Notes: a model not told the origin generated them from the sequence alone. A stretch of DNA of 64,000 nt from Phialocephala subalpina (GCA_900073065.1 FJOG01000006.1:1798076-1862075); one strand, 5' to 3'. Positions 22,776 through 34,285 are shown, counted from the first letter of the stretch. A program made the numbers and translations.

Positions 22776-22940
22776 CTTGGTATGCTGGAGGAGGAGAACT
22801 GGTGGATAGATGAGGTAGGATTTGATGAGCTGACGGCACAGGGGAGTTGGCAGCAAATCGGGCTTGACATCAACACTGTCATCTCAAGCTTTGAAACGGA
22901 GCATGACCTCGGACTTGAAAGCAAGAAATACCGGGATTGA
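22776..22940 (+). CDS. Best-preserved small protein of the array (unit 4), probable second exon
   Basis: A frame of 54 codons opens directly after a TTGTGATTGCAG acceptor (AG at 22774-22775), reads LGMLEEENWWIDEVGF, continues through ELTAQGSWQQIGLD and ends at a TGA at 22938-22940. It is acidic with three Trp and no hydrophobic segment. A first exon could start at one of the ATGs near 22670-22690 with a donor near 22700-22740, but the junction cannot be fixed. I recognise no family. The same frame is stop-ridden in unit 3, which suggests selection kept it open here; otherwise it is chance. Confidence 0.35.
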   Translation, partial: LGMLEEENWWIDEVGFDELTAQGSWQQIGLDINTVISSFETEHDLGLESKKYRD

Positions 22941-23160
22941 CAGAGCAGAAATCAAGGACGAAGTCCGAAACCCAGATATCGACAGCAGAGACTTTCTCTT
23001 ATGGACCAAAGCTCGAAACGACGAGCACCGATGACGTTGATAAGAACGCCCTTCGATGAGGTCTAAAAGTAGACGGCGGGAAGTACTTGTTCATATACCC
23101 CGACCCTGCCCACTTGTAGCATTGTATTAGGATGCATGAAATGTCTTTGAATTTGCAATT

Positions 23161-23547
23161 NNNNNNNNNNNNNNNNNNNNNNNNNNNNNNNNNNNNNNNN
23201 NNNNNNNNNNNNNNNNNNNNNNNNNNNNNNNNNNNNNNNNNNNNNNNNNNNNNNNNNNNNNNNNNNNNNNNNNNNNNNNNNNNNNNNNNNNNNNNNNNNN
23301 NNNNNNNNNNNNNNNNNNNNNNNNNNNNNNNNNNNNNNNNNNNNNNNNNNNNNNNNNNNNNNNNNNNNNNNNNNNNNNNNNNNNNNNNNNNNNNNNNNNN
23401 NNNNNNNNNNNNNNNNNNNNNNNNNNNNNNNNNNNNNNNNNNNNNNNNNNNNNNNNNNNNNNNNNNNNNNNNNNNNNNNNNNNNNNNNNNNNNNNNNNNN
23501 NNNNNNNNNNNNNNNNNNNNNNNNNNNNNNNNNNNNNNNNNNNNNNN
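23161..23547. other. Assembly gap (run of N, 387 bases)
   Basis: All bases are N. It lies inside the ~610-bp repeat array, so the break is probably due to repeat collapse and its size may be nominal. Frames crossing it are artefacts. Confidence 0.99.
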
Positions 23548-24249
23548 CCCCCCCCTGCAAATGTAGCCGCTCAAGTAGAAGCGCTTGAATCGGAGAATTT
23601 CGACTCCAGAGGCAAATAGCAGGTGGGGTATAAATACCCACCATATGAACCCTCTCAGCTGTCATCAAAATAACGAACAAGATTGACATGGTACTAGAAC
23701 CCGATGTTTAAATGCACGAGAGACCAGCGATCAAAGATCCCCAATGTCCTTGCATGCGTCTCTTGGAACTTCCCATGTTAGATTCTGCTCGTTGTTTTGA
23801 CTGGATATTTCGGCCTTACTGAGGACCATTGAGTATTTGTGTAGAAGAGATAAAATGAGATGACAGCGAAGAAAACTTGATAACAGAAATCTGACATCTA
23901 ATATGTTGAAACCTACAAGAAGACTTGACCTCAAACTCGGATCCAACCAGAAAAAGATGCAGAAGCATAAATCCAAAATCGCAGAAAGTTAGTAATCAAT
24001 TTCCAATACGAGACCCGCGCAGGTCCTAGGGAGGAGACGGCAGAGCGAAAGCGAGGTTCGATCGGAAAGAAAGTGTGAGGTTGATGCTTAAATACCCCGA
24101 AACCACATCCTCTTGACGAAATTGAGAAAAGTGAATGAAGACTCTATCCAAAGAATCGGAGCCATGAGTCATCAAGTCCCCAACTCATTCTAGATATAAA
24201 ACCTCGATCACGGTCGAAACAGAAAAATAATCAAGACCAGTCAAACGAA

Positions 24250-24591
24250 ATGGCAAGATGCCATGTGCAGCCCTGGTGTAATCCTCCGTTTTGGAACAAG
24301 GAGTATATTCTGTTCCTAGATGGGAGAATGAGAGGGACGTGCGTGGTGGGAGTTACGAATGGAGAGGAGGCGACAAGAGATTATGTGATGGGAGGTGAAG
24401 AGGATGACAAAGTTGACAGCAAGTGCACGGACGTTGGCAACAAGATGAACTTCAGACACACACAGAAGCGGGTTTCGAGTCGAGACTCGAGACTCCAAAG
24501 CAAGAAAACTCGAGACCAGAACGAGGAGCAGAAACGGTTGAGACGGGGGAAGACAGCGAAATGCAAGGGTCGGTCGGCAGACTCCCAGTAG
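24250..24591 (+). other. Possible 113-codon ORF in the last array units
   Basis: ATG in good context (ACGAAATGG), 55 bases after a GATATAAAA box at about 24192. The product is basic and Arg/Lys-rich at its C-terminus, with no recognised domain. Opposite-strand frames of similar length exist, so coding is doubtful. Confidence 0.2.
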
Positions 24592-24699
24592 TACTTCTCC
24601 TGGTAGCTCCAAGCGCTGTGGGAGACACAAGTAGCAAAGCATTTGCTTATATACCCTCCTAGGTAGCTTTGATGGCATAGCACAGGCGCTACTTCAGAG

Positions 24700-25286
24700 T
24701 GATTTCGATCACAACATCAGGGCACAAGAGTGCTAGCACGGAACAGAGATTATCATTCACTCCACTCCACTTCTCTTCTTTCTCCTTCCCACTCTATCAT
24801 CTCCCGACCCCTCTATCTGTACACCTCCCCATCCCCAGTCTACCCCTCGACAAATCCATCCCAAGCTCCGACAACAGCACATCCCTTCTTTATTTATTGT
24901 GTGTGTGTGTATGCAGTTCCCACCCAAACGCCATGCAGCCAAGTGCAATCAGACCTAGCTAGCTCGCCCGCGCCCGCTATAATGTACAGACATGCAATGA
25001 AAAGAACAAAGTAAACAGCAAAAACAAAAAAAGACGTGCATCGGACGGGTATCAACATCGTACAAGATTATGCCAACAATCAGACATTCATGATCAACAA
25101 CAACGGCAGATTTCCCCCTTTCTTCTTCCGCATTATGTTGCGTATGGTGGTGTGCTCTTCGCTCCTTTTGGTGTGGTGTGTTCGGTATTAGGTATTAGTC
25201 CCTCAAATCTTCCTCGATTTCGACTTGCGTGTTCGTGTCGAGACCGTCGTGGACGAGGGCGTAGTGGTCTAAGCAAAGAAGGTGTC
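24700..25286. other. Gene-free stretch with a short GT microsatellite
   Basis: Pyrimidine-rich plus strand with a (GT)n tract at about 24899-24909. Its 3' part is likely the 3' UTR of the minus-strand gene ending at 25287. Confidence 0.4.
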
Positions 25287-27636
25287 CTATCTCACCCTCT
25301 TCCCATCCCTCCACCCCCTAGCAACCTCCCCCCTCATCCTCTTCCAATCCTCCCTCTCAGCCTCACTCTGCACCCTCCTCTGCTCAAATGCCGCCTTCTC
25401 CTCCTCACTCAAACTAAACGCCTTCTTCAACCACCCAAACGCACTCCTCTTCTTCTTAACCTTCTTCTCCGTCCCTCCTTCCGTCATCACCGTGAAATCT
25501 GTCATTACGGACATACCCATTGCTGATGGAGCGCCGCGTCGATTACCGAGTTGCGAGGGGGTATGGGCGTGGTAGTTGTTGCGTTGAGAGAGGTTGGAGG
25601 TTGAGGAGTTGCTGTGCATGTGGAGGGGATTGGAGGGGCCGGCTGTCCATGGTCGTTGGAGGGGGAGTTGGGGGAGGCTTGGACAGGGCGAAAAAATTGC
25701 TGGTCGGATAGGGGGGACGGGATGGGGTGTTGATGAAATGGCCTGCTCGTACTATATTGAGAAGTATGGGAGTGTGTCTGGCGGAGAGGTATCGAAGGAG
25801 GAGGAGCAGCCGACGGTGAAGAATTCTTCTCGAAATCGGAACAGTATGCTGAATCCAGACCTCGGGATGGAGGGGTATTTAGGGAACTATCACGAGGTCG
25901 AGTTTCGCGGTGAGAATGGGTGTTGGAATTTTTGCGTGGTCGGTCATTATGGATTGATACCTCTCGTGGTCGTTCGCGCTGTGATGAAGAAACGACTCGG
26001 TGGCGGGGGCCCCAGTACTCTTCGTCCGGAATATTATCAACATTGACCTTGAGTGTGATATCCGAAGGAGTTTCCTTTCGTTTCAGCGAGAAGCGTTCCC
26101 GCAGACTCGATCGTTTCGTTAGTTCTGGCGGCGGCTCTTGGACCGGCATAGGCGCAGAAGGAGGTATCGGTGAAGGGGCAGGGCTGTATGTTCTCGGCTT
26201 CAGAATGAAATCCGGCTCCGGTGCTTCGACCTCTGAAGATGTTTCCGAGGCATTGGAAGGTGTTCGTTCACGATCTGTAACTAACTGGAAGGCGGGGAGA
26301 GTGGCTCGTATAGCTGGAGTAATAAGATTCGGGTCGGACGGGAGATTCTTCGACATCGAGCGTCGCATCTCTTTCGACTGTGGAGGGGAAGACGGGGGCG
26401 AAGCCATCTGTGTTGTAGCAGGCTGTGTCGAGAACTGCTTTTTGTCAATACTGCGAATTTGGAAAAAGAAAAGAAGAATCATACTCTTGACTTCCGGCTG
26501 ATCTCCCCCGCACGACGGTCCATCTCTGCCACTATTGAACCCAGTTGCACCAATGCTACCCCAAGATGGTTTCCTTTTGTCTGCAGTGAAACATAGGCTT
26601 TGTACCATCCCTCGACATTCCCCTTCATCGCATCAAACACCTTCTGCATATCCGGTCGATCCCTCATCCAGACCTCGTTCTTCTCTTCCTCAGCAAGGTA
26701 TATCGTGAACTCTTTACACGCATCCAGACCCTGTTGTACATCCTTCAACGCATCATTCATCGCCGTCGCCGTCCTCGTAATAACATGCTCGATCCTCTCA
26801 TTCCCACTCACGATCTGGAGTCTGAATTGTCGGTCCTCTAGCATCGCGTCGAAGATGATGATATTCTCCAGCGGCAACTTCAGGAACTTCAACCGCTCCT
26901 CTATATCCTCCTGCGCCAAATCGAAATCCTCCAACGTCGTCTCTAGGAACTCGTCGACTTCATCTACATGGCCTTGCAAGATGGACATAACCTGATCATC
27001 ATCCTTCGCAATCCCATTCATAAGCAGGTAAACCCCGAACGAAATCTGCGCTATCAATTTCCATAGTTCATGATACCGCTGACCAGGCCGTTGTTTCCAC
27101 TTCCCAGCATGCGTCCCCTCGCTCACATCCTGATCCAACAATAATTTCCTCCTCGCAGCCGCGTTTCCAGGTCGGTTTTTGGGCACTGGAGGTGTCGTAA
27201 CGTCGTTGGCTTCCAGCATCGATTCGGCGAAGGCTGCTTGCATGGAGGGGATCGGATGGGTGGGAACCTGAACCTCTTTCATTGTATCTGCGCCCATCCT
27301 GTCTGCTGGTTCGGGGTCTCCAAATGTATGTCTATGTTCCTGCGGTATCTCGTTCCTCGGCGTCGTGGTGCCACTGCCTCCTCTCGAACTCGAATCCTCA
27401 GCTCTGAACACGCTCGGCGGAAGATAAAGTTCGCTATCCGGTCTGTTCTCATTCAGCTCCAATCCCTCCAGCACATCAACTTCAGGTCCGGGTTCGGACG
27501 TAATCGGTTCGGTATACCGATAAGGCTGCAAGAAAATCGGAAGTCCTATATCCCCCTCTTCTTCAGATGTTGATCCCAAGGATGAGGACAGCGAGAAGTG
27601 ACTGTTGGTCGTTTGTGTAGTGTTGGTGGTCGCCAT
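25287..27636 (-). CDS. Conserved fungal protein with a coiled-coil core and a disordered Pro/Ser-rich C-half (frame change near 25.7 kb)
   Basis: Exon 1 runs 26485-27636, with ATG at 27636. Donor GTATGA at 26484; in-phase acceptors give introns of 50, 62 or 77 nt, the last resuming at 26407 (MASPPSS). Exon 1 has a helical domain (WKLIAQISFGVYLLMNG, then long amphipathic helices with VDEVDEFLETTLEDFDLAQED). The second part is disordered (Pro, Ser, Arg) and ends in a compact basic motif, KKRSAFGWLKKAFSLSEEEK, with the stop at 25287. The frame changes between 25752 and about 25650. Either a 53-nt intron (25700-25752, weak GTACGA donor) is spliced or one base is missing in a C or T run. The final segment QRPWTAGPSNPLHMHSN looks native in the downstream frame. 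Function unknown. Confidence 0.65.
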
Positions 27637-29157
27637 GACTGCAGATGTGATCCTGCACGCTGCAGGCACTTATGCACGAATACGGGCGTCCTTCTTGAGT
27701 AGTGGTACCACTACATCGATGGTGAGGTTGGCATTGGCTGGCCGACTTTCGCTCTCGCGCAGGCGTGAACCCTGAACTTGTTGATGGTGGGACGATGCAG
27801 GATGAGGGGACGAAGAAGAGGCGGTTGTTCGGGAGTAGAGGTATGATCCCGTGCTTCCGGGGCGAGTTGGATTGAGCGGTCGATTGAATTAGTATGGATT
27901 GACGACGGTTGAGCTCCTCGCACGGATAGATGCAGCGTACAGGAGGAGTTGAAGCTGCAGAGAGGAGTCGATGGGGGATGTTCGGACTCTTTCTCCACCA
28001 ACGAACAGCTCCTTTGGCTAGCCAGGAACGTGGAATATCACTGCAATTCGTGTCTGTGAACGTTCTAGCCAGGGGATAGCTTGTGATGGTTGCCGAGCTC
28101 TGGAAGCTTTACTTCGAAGTAGGTTAAGCTTGGGTTCGTCCCTTCTCGAAATAGAAATTCTGCTCCGTGCGGGATCGCCCGTTCTGGACGCAAAGTATGC
28201 ACTCCGTTCAATTGGGACTTAACTTCGGGTGCACCGTGCTCGGGAACTCCCTTTGTGTTCAAAAGAGAGAGAAAGGGAAAAAATTCAAAAGGTCACGAAA
28301 CCGATCAGGGGATGCTCGAGTACAATATATTAATCACTTTGGTCACGGCGTCTTCATCTGCAAAAGGAGGGGCACATATCCAGAACGGTCTTTGGGGTGT
28401 GTCCCGATGCAGAAATTCGATAGACCTGGGCACGGCTTGGATAGTGGCCTGGAGAAGTTTGCCACGCCGTCAGGGGGAACGATTGGAGGCGTGTTTGGGG
28501 CCTGACTCGATTGCAGAAAGCCACACACGACACATTTTCTTACCTGTCATCCTGTCATCGCTGTCAAGTTTATTCCCGTTCCAAATGACCAATTAGAAGT
28601 AATACAGAGAACATCTCCACCTTCATCTCACGGCCAATACATGAGTAAATTCTACGAGAGACATCAATAGTCTCTTCATCTCGTGAAATGAACAGCAGGC
28701 TCCACGTAACCGAGAAAATGCGAGAAGATTTGAACGTGACTGTCGAATCCGGGGCTGAGCACAGATAAGGATAGCAACCCTACAGGCTTCTCTATATTTG
28801 TACCTATTATTGCATCGTTGTGCGGGGATCTCTGCAGAAGTTCGATAGATGGCGCATATGGGCGTCAAGACAGGCTTCAGTTACCAATCATTCATATAGG
28901 GGAAAAGAAACGTCCGTGGCGGACGTTGGTGACTGATCAGGACTGCAATTTCGGTTCTGGGGTGTTTGAGGGAAGCCTGGAATCGTGATGGGAAGGAGGG
29001 GAAGGCTGTTTCAAAGCCTCGTGCTGCTGTGCCGTGAAGTCGAAACATTGAGGCTGTGTTGAAGACGTTGTAGACGTTGTCTCCATGATGTGGGATGTGG
29101 CTTCATGAGTTCTTCGTGTTCGCCTCTAGAAACAAACCGTCGATTCTCTAGATCCTC
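27637..29157. other. 1.5-kb intergenic region
   Basis: It holds only short overlapping frames on both strands, none with a recognised domain. Promoters of the divergent neighbours must lie here. Confidence 0.4.
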
Positions 29158-30060
29158 ATGTCTGCAGAAACTCACACTTTGACCTTGTCCGATGGCCGGA
29201 CCATAGCCTGGAGCGAGTACGGGGATACAAGCAGCACGAAACCATCGGTCTTCTATTTTCATAGCATGCCCTCGTCGAGATTCGAAGGTGCTTTGTGGGA
29301 TGATTTAGGAAAGACGTATGGCCTCCGAATTATTTGTCCTGATCGACCTGGGAGCGGGCTCTCGTCGTACGATCCGAACAGAACCTTTCTCTCTTATCCT
29401 GCCGATATCCTCGAACTCGCGGCGCATCTCGATGTATCCCAATTCCGGCTCCTCAGTGTCAGCGGAGGTGGACCATATGCATTCGCTTGTTTGAAGAGTA
29501 TACCCGCAGAGAAATGTCTTGGAGGCCAGATCGTATCTGCCATATACCCGCTGTCGTTTGGGACGAAAGGAATGAGTTTGTCGCGTAAAGCGGTGATGTT
29601 CTTTTCGTACTGGACACCTGGATTCCTTGGATGGATGCTGGATTGGCAACTAGGAGGCGCGGCCCGCGATCCAGACCCTAAGAAACTGAAGGATATGTTC
29701 GAGAAAAGTTCAATAGACCTGCCGGAGCGAGATCAGAAGGCTTTGCTAGAGGGGAACTTCGGTAAGATCATATTTGAGGCCTGCAAAGAAAGCTGCAAAG
29801 GAGGAGCTGAAGGTATCTCGAAGGAAGCGAATCTGCTGGCATTGGATTGGGGATTCGAATTGGAGGATATCGATCTTGCAGGCAGAGACTTGACCATCTG
29901 GCATGGAAAGCAGGATGCCAATTGTCCGTTCGTTATGGCTGAGCATGCGGCTTCGTTACTGCCAAGCGCAAAAACCATCTTCCTTGACGAAGAAGGCCAC
30001 AGCGTCGTTGCACACCACACTGAAGCCATCGTGAAGAATTTCTTTGCAGTGTCTCCATAA
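29158..30060 (+). CDS. Alpha/beta hydrolase fold protein (single exon)
   Basis: 300 residues, ATG at 29158. Visible features: oxyanion-side strand VFYFHSMPSSR, DRPGSGLSSYDP, nucleophile elbow LLSVSGGGPYAFA (Ser of SVSGG), acid region LTIWHGKQDANCPF and the catalytic His in EEGHSVVAHH. The triad is complete, and length and order are typical of small soluble hydrolases (epoxide-hydrolase or proline-iminopeptidase-like branch). No signal peptide, so cytosolic. Substrate unknown. Confidence 0.87.
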   Translation: MSAETHTLTLSDGRTIAWSEYGDTSSTKPSVFYFHSMPSSRFEGALWDDLGKTYGLRIICPDRPGSGLSSYDPNRTFLSYPADILELAAHLDVSQFRLLSVSGGGPYAFACLKSIPAEKCLGGQIVSAIYPLSFGTKGMSLSRKAVMFFSYWTPGFLGWMLDWQLGGAARDPDPKKLKDMFEKSSIDLPERDQKALLEGNFGKIIFEACKESCKGGAEGISKEANLLALDWGFELEDIDLAGRDLTIWHGKQDANCPFVMAEHAASLLPSAKTIFLDEEGHSVVAHHTEAIVKNFFAVSP

Positions 30061-30787
30061 GTTCAATATATTTCGGCCGAATTTTCAGGAGTTGCCGTGT
30101 ATCAGTTTGTTCTCGAAGGTTTCGTCCACTTCAATACCGACATGGTGATGCTTGCTTGTCGAGTACCGATGCAGAATGGCTTGCGAGATTTCTCAACTGA
30201 GAATAGCGCAAAGCAGCGACCGAAGCGACGTCTCTTTCAGGTCTAGATCACCACTCCCACAGCCTTGTGCAACCAACCCTAAACACCAGTAATTAGCTGA
30301 AAACGCCATATCTAAAAGCAAAAAGAATGACATCTCCAGTCCAAAATTCAATCTTTCTTCACCATCCAACATTCACTTGAATCTGGTTCCATCGCGAATC
30401 AAACTCCTTATCCGGCACTCAAAACACCACTCTCCACCCAAGATCTCCATCTCCAATCTATCGTGCATCACCCCCTCGCCCATCTCTCCCAATTCGGAAC
30501 TAATCCCGAAAATCCAACCAGGATATACCATCGCTTGCAACAGGTTTGGGAGGTGGAGGGTATCGACGACGACGACAATTGTGGCTCTTCGTCGAATACT
30601 CTCTTCATGCGAAATACAAGACAAGCTTTTCTTTCATCGAATGATTCTTGAAGTTAAATAGTCGTGCTGCCGTCGCAGATCGTGCGTTGGATCTTGAGAC
30701 TAGGCTGAGAGATCTGTATCTGGTATACGGACGACATTCGTTTACAATCCGAGAGAGATACGAGGGAGAGAAAGGGGGGACGACAAG
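30061..30787. other. Intergenic region between hydrolase and membrane protein genes
   Basis: Only short overlapping frames. The 3' half is the likely promoter of the gene at 30788. Confidence 0.4.
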
Positions 30788-31821
30788 ATGGTAAAATGGA
30801 AGTACAACAAGTTTGAGGCTTTTCAGTTTGGGCGTGATCTTTGGGATCCGAGCCATCGGTTTGAGACGTCGTGGTTGCTGCCGCCATGGGCGCTGTTTGG
30901 GTGTAGGGCCTTGATTGTACGTATCTCCTTCGGGACATTCCAATTCTACAATGTCGCATACTAACCTGTTTCCTAGTCGCTCTATGCCTTCACTGTCACC
31001 TTTTTCATAATCGGCTGGGAAGCTTCGAATCAAGAGGGATACAGCATACACGATGTGCACAAGTCATTCTCGTTCTTCACAGGTATGCCCCGCCAAAGCA
31101 CACTCTTCACTTACCTCCCCATATCCGCCCTCCTTATGCTGATCTCATTCCAGTCCTCTGCTACTGGGGCGCCTGCTTCTACTTCGCCATCTCCGCCCTC
31201 CACACCCTAACCTACGCCCTCAACGGCGGAACCCCCCTCCTCAACCGCCTCCCCCGCCCCCTCCAAGCCCTCCACTACCTCTTCTGGTCCAGCATAACCA
31301 CCTTCCCCTTCCTAGTAACAATCGTCTACTGGGCTATCCTCTTCTCTTCCTTCGACACCACATTCGCGCTCTGGTCCAACATCTCCCAACACGCGCTAAA
31401 TTCCTCTTTCGCTTTATTCGAAATCATATTCACGAGGATAAACCCCGCCCCTTGGATCCACCTCCTCTGGCTCATAATCCTTCTCATTTTCTATCTCGGA
31501 CTCGCGTACCTTACTTATGGGACGAAACATTATTTTGTCTACAGTTTTCTGAATTTCAATCCTCCGAATAATATCATCAATGCGCAAGGCAAGAAGGAGA
31601 ATATTGGGGGTGTGGGGAAGGGAATGGTGGTCGCATATGTGTTTGGGATTGCGGTTGCTATTTGTTTGATTTTTTGTGTGGTGAGGGGACTGGTTTGGGT
31701 GAGGAAGTGGGGGACGGAGAAGAAGTTGGGGATGAAGGGGAAGTTCTTTGCTGGTAGAGAGATGGGAGCGGGAGATGTGGAGTTGGAGACGCAGAGGGTG
31801 TGGGAGGGTGGTAAGGTATGA
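30788..31821 (+). CDS. Six-helix membrane protein (fungal FAR-17a/AIG1- or rolling-stone-like)
   Basis: Exons 30788-30916, 30977-31082 and 31154-31821 join in phase to give 300 residues; intron 1 has an ACTAAC branch. The N-terminus KFEAFQFGRDLWDPSHRFE precedes the first helix (PPWALFGCRALISLYAFTVT). Further hydrophobic segments are at CYWGACFYFAISALHTLTYA, TTFPFLVTIVYWAILF, IHLLWLIILLIFYLGLAYLT and VVAYVFGIAVAICLIFCVV. The central WSNISQHALNSSFALFEIIF, with polar N/H in a helix, is typical of a fungal family annotated as FAR-17a/AIG1-like. Members are membrane hydrol(ase)-like proteins of poorly known role. Family name from memory. Confidence 0.75.
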
Positions 31822-33127
31822 GTCAGTGTTGGGGATAGGTTGGAGAGGCGTTGATGGAATGCGTAATACCCGGTGCTTTTGTTTCTTGAGAGATCCTCAA
31901 TGCATGGCTTCTTGCATTGTTGTTTGGAATCAAGGATATTCTTGACATTTCAACTGTGCGTTGCGGCGTGGGACATTTTCATGGGCCATCAAGTGGTGGC
32001 TCGGCTCAAGAAGCTCTCGAACAATGTCCCCAAAAAAGACACCTCAAGTGAGGCTAGAACATTGAAGGTTGCTCTCACCAGGCCTTCCTTCTTCTCCTTT
32101 TCACCCCTCCTGCGTATAGACCGCTGGCAGCGTATCCCGCTCCTCCTCCGCCGCCAGAGTAGGTTTGTTAGCAGGGGAGAGAGTGGGTGGAAATCTCTAT
32201 AGCAGTGCGTGTGACCGCATCCCAGAGCATATGGTTCATATAGCAGCTGAACGCAGATGGCACAATTGTTTACTGTTTTGTCTCGGGCCGGGAGAGGATC
32301 TTTTTATATCTGGTTTGAAGAGTTGTTCGGCGTGAGCGAGCCTTTTCGGATATTCCTGCATGCGAGAAAGTCCCAGCAAGGCTGCGACATTGAGACTGCG
32401 CCCAAAGCAGATGACGGTGATCGAGAGCTTCTCAACAAGCCACTCGATACGAGGAGAGGACAAGCGTCGATAAGCAGTCCGAGAAGTAGACTCTATATTA
32501 TCGAAGCTCGTCCTCCCAGTTTCGAAAGTGGTCCTCTTGGTTCTCCTTGTCACTCGGGAGCCCGGAGGGAAGAGTATACATAGCTGAAGGGGTCCACCGC
32601 AAAATGAGGAGAAGAAGCCGATCGGCTGGAATTCACCTGTTGCGAGCGTGCCTCCGATTCCGCTTGTCTGGGTATGGAGATACTCGATGTTCTGCCAAGA
32701 ACAACAGTCGAATCTGCCGCTTGCTGGAGATGTCTTAATGTAGGTTCTTTGAGATATCAGTTGCGTGTGTTTTGGAGCTTTGATTGTGTGTGCAGATTTA
32801 GGACTTTCTGAAGGAGTTGTTGAGTGAGGGGATCAATTTGAGGATAGTACGATTACCTTTGGTATCATTCTTAATCTCACCATCGCCGTTTCGAGCATCT
32901 TCTCTTCTCCTCTCGTCTACCATTACCCTCAGGGTTACCATTATACCATTTATGTCTAGCTTGTGATTTATTCCAGCAGTGCTGCATTCGAAGATGGGGT
33001 TTATTATTGACGGTCTCGTGGCAAAAAGTTTCGTTGGCAACGGCGAGGAATTCCACCGCATGGACATTAAGGATGAAAGTGAACAGCCAGAAGACAGTCC
33101 CAATGTTGGCAACAGTGAGCTCAACGA
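31822..33127. other. Intergenic region left of the hAT MITE
   Basis: About 100-codon frames overlap on both strands (32236-32583) without domains or splice continuation. No gene called. Confidence 0.35.
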
Positions 33128-33550
33128 CAATGAGCCAGAGTGTCCAATCAGTCAATCAGTCAGTCATCAGTCGAGGGTGAACCATCAGCTGACTGACTGA
33201 ATAGAGAGGGTCCGACTGACTGACTTAAACTGATTAACTGATCAGTTGAAAACTTGATTAAAAGTCACGTTACACTAAGAAAAATTGAAGATATGCTTTT
33301 CAAGTCTTGAAGCTTTTAAACTTTTAGACTATTTTCAAGTAGAGAGAAATATCTAAGTAGGTAATCGGTGTAGTTTGAAAGCATTCTAGAAGCATTTTAG
33401 ATCTTATTTTCGAGGCGTAATATTATTTTAAAATCAGGACTTTTTGGTCTATTTTTGCCCTAAAATAGGCACATTTGTACCTAAAAATAGTACATTCTAT
33501 GGCTCTTTAACTGATCAGTTAGCTGACCGATTGGACACTCTGCAATGAGC
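33128..33550. mobile_element. hAT-type MITE with perfect 8-bp target-site duplication
   Basis: The element spans 33136-33542 (407 bp). Its ends are inverted repeats: the left end starts CAGAGTGTCCAATCAGTCA, and the right end read on the minus strand is CAGAGTGTCCAATCGGTCA (one mismatch in 19). It is flanked by direct CAATGAGC at 33128-33135 and 33543-33550. An 8-bp duplication and a CAG..CTG terminus are the hallmarks of hAT transposons. Subterminal GACTGACT/CTGATCAG repeats fit transposase-binding sites. There is no transposase, so it is non-autonomous. The intact duplication and near-identical ends suggest a fairly recent insertion. Confidence 0.9.
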
Positions 33551-33833
33551 TAGACAGATTCGATCAAATGAAACTCCTGAAAGAATAATCTCTAGAAAAC
33601 TGCTGGGAAACATGCCCTTGAAGAGGCCGTTGTCGCTACTCTTATCCCTTTTCACCTGATCTGCGTTGCTATCTCAGGCCTAAAATTCTACCCTATAGGG
33701 ACATTTTAACGCCTAGGTAGCTATTCTTAAGCTGCTTCCGAGAGAGGCAGTAAACGCACTGTCAAGGATGAGCTTATCCTGATCACGAAGCCTGTCAAGG
33801 GACGTACACGTACTCTGTCGGGTGAAGGGCTCC

Positions 33834-34285
33834 ACTCTGTTGCGCGCCACAATTGATCCGACAGAGTATCAAAAATTCTGAAGTCACGGGCGTCAGAGTA
33901 ATAAGAAAAATTAAAAAGGGGGGAGTTGCGATATGCAACAAAACTCCCCAACCTTTTTTAATTCCGTTTGCCTTCCCCACAATTTGGGCTTCAAAAGAAA
34001 CTTACCTCTCTTCTAACCTTAATCTTAATCACTAACTCTAGACCCTAACTACTAATCTTAATCCTCTTAGTCCTTACGGTTTGGAATTTTTTATAAGAAG
34101 TATATATTAGAAGGGCGTTGTAATTAGTAGTACTTTTAGCGTGCCCAAGCTGCACATGCCCAAAATCAGGGGGCTGGTAATTGTGGGCGAGTAATTGGGG
34201 GCAAGTAATTGGGGCCTCAGGCTCCCAAGGCTCCTAAATCCGACTAACAAGGTCTGTTAAAATCAATTGTGGCGCGCGACAGAGT
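33834..34285. mobile_element. Possible second non-autonomous element with 24-bp inverted repeats
   Basis: 33834-33857 and 34262-34285 are inverted copies of ACTCTGT(T/C)GCGCGCCAC followed by AATTGAT, one mismatch in 24. No clear target duplication flanks them. A second smaller palindrome (TACTCTGTCGG, about 33811-33870) overlaps the left end, so the element may be nested or decayed. Inside is a short tandem of GTAATTGGGGGCA-like units (about 34178-34215). Confidence 0.55.

Larger units (their letters stand above)
20750..24700 (+). repeat. Array of diverged ~610-bp units with TATA boxes and short WQQ-type coding remnants
   Basis: Unit landmarks recur with a period of about 610-635 bp. A TATATAAACACC-type box lies at 21373, 22000 and 22607, with related TATA-like sequences at about 20771, 23629, 24195 and 24650. 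About 220-240 bases after each box is a (A/G)GTTGRCAGCAA-type segment, at about 20986, 21596, 22233, 22848, 23860 and 24412. In three units this lies in a short open frame with a WQQ motif. The second TATA unit (about 22.2 kb) is a decayed copy with in-frame stops. Units are far diverged, so this is an old local amplification. No transposase or known RNA is visible. The array is cut by an assembly gap. Confidence 0.6.

Noticed and set aside
22999..23689. Frames of about 200 codons crossing 23161-23547
   Set aside because: Most of their length is the N gap; they are artefacts.
33981..34075. CTAACCTTAATCTTAATC-type stretch resembling telomere repeats
   Set aside because: Not a regular TTAGGG/CCCTAA tandem; only loosely similar AT-rich words.
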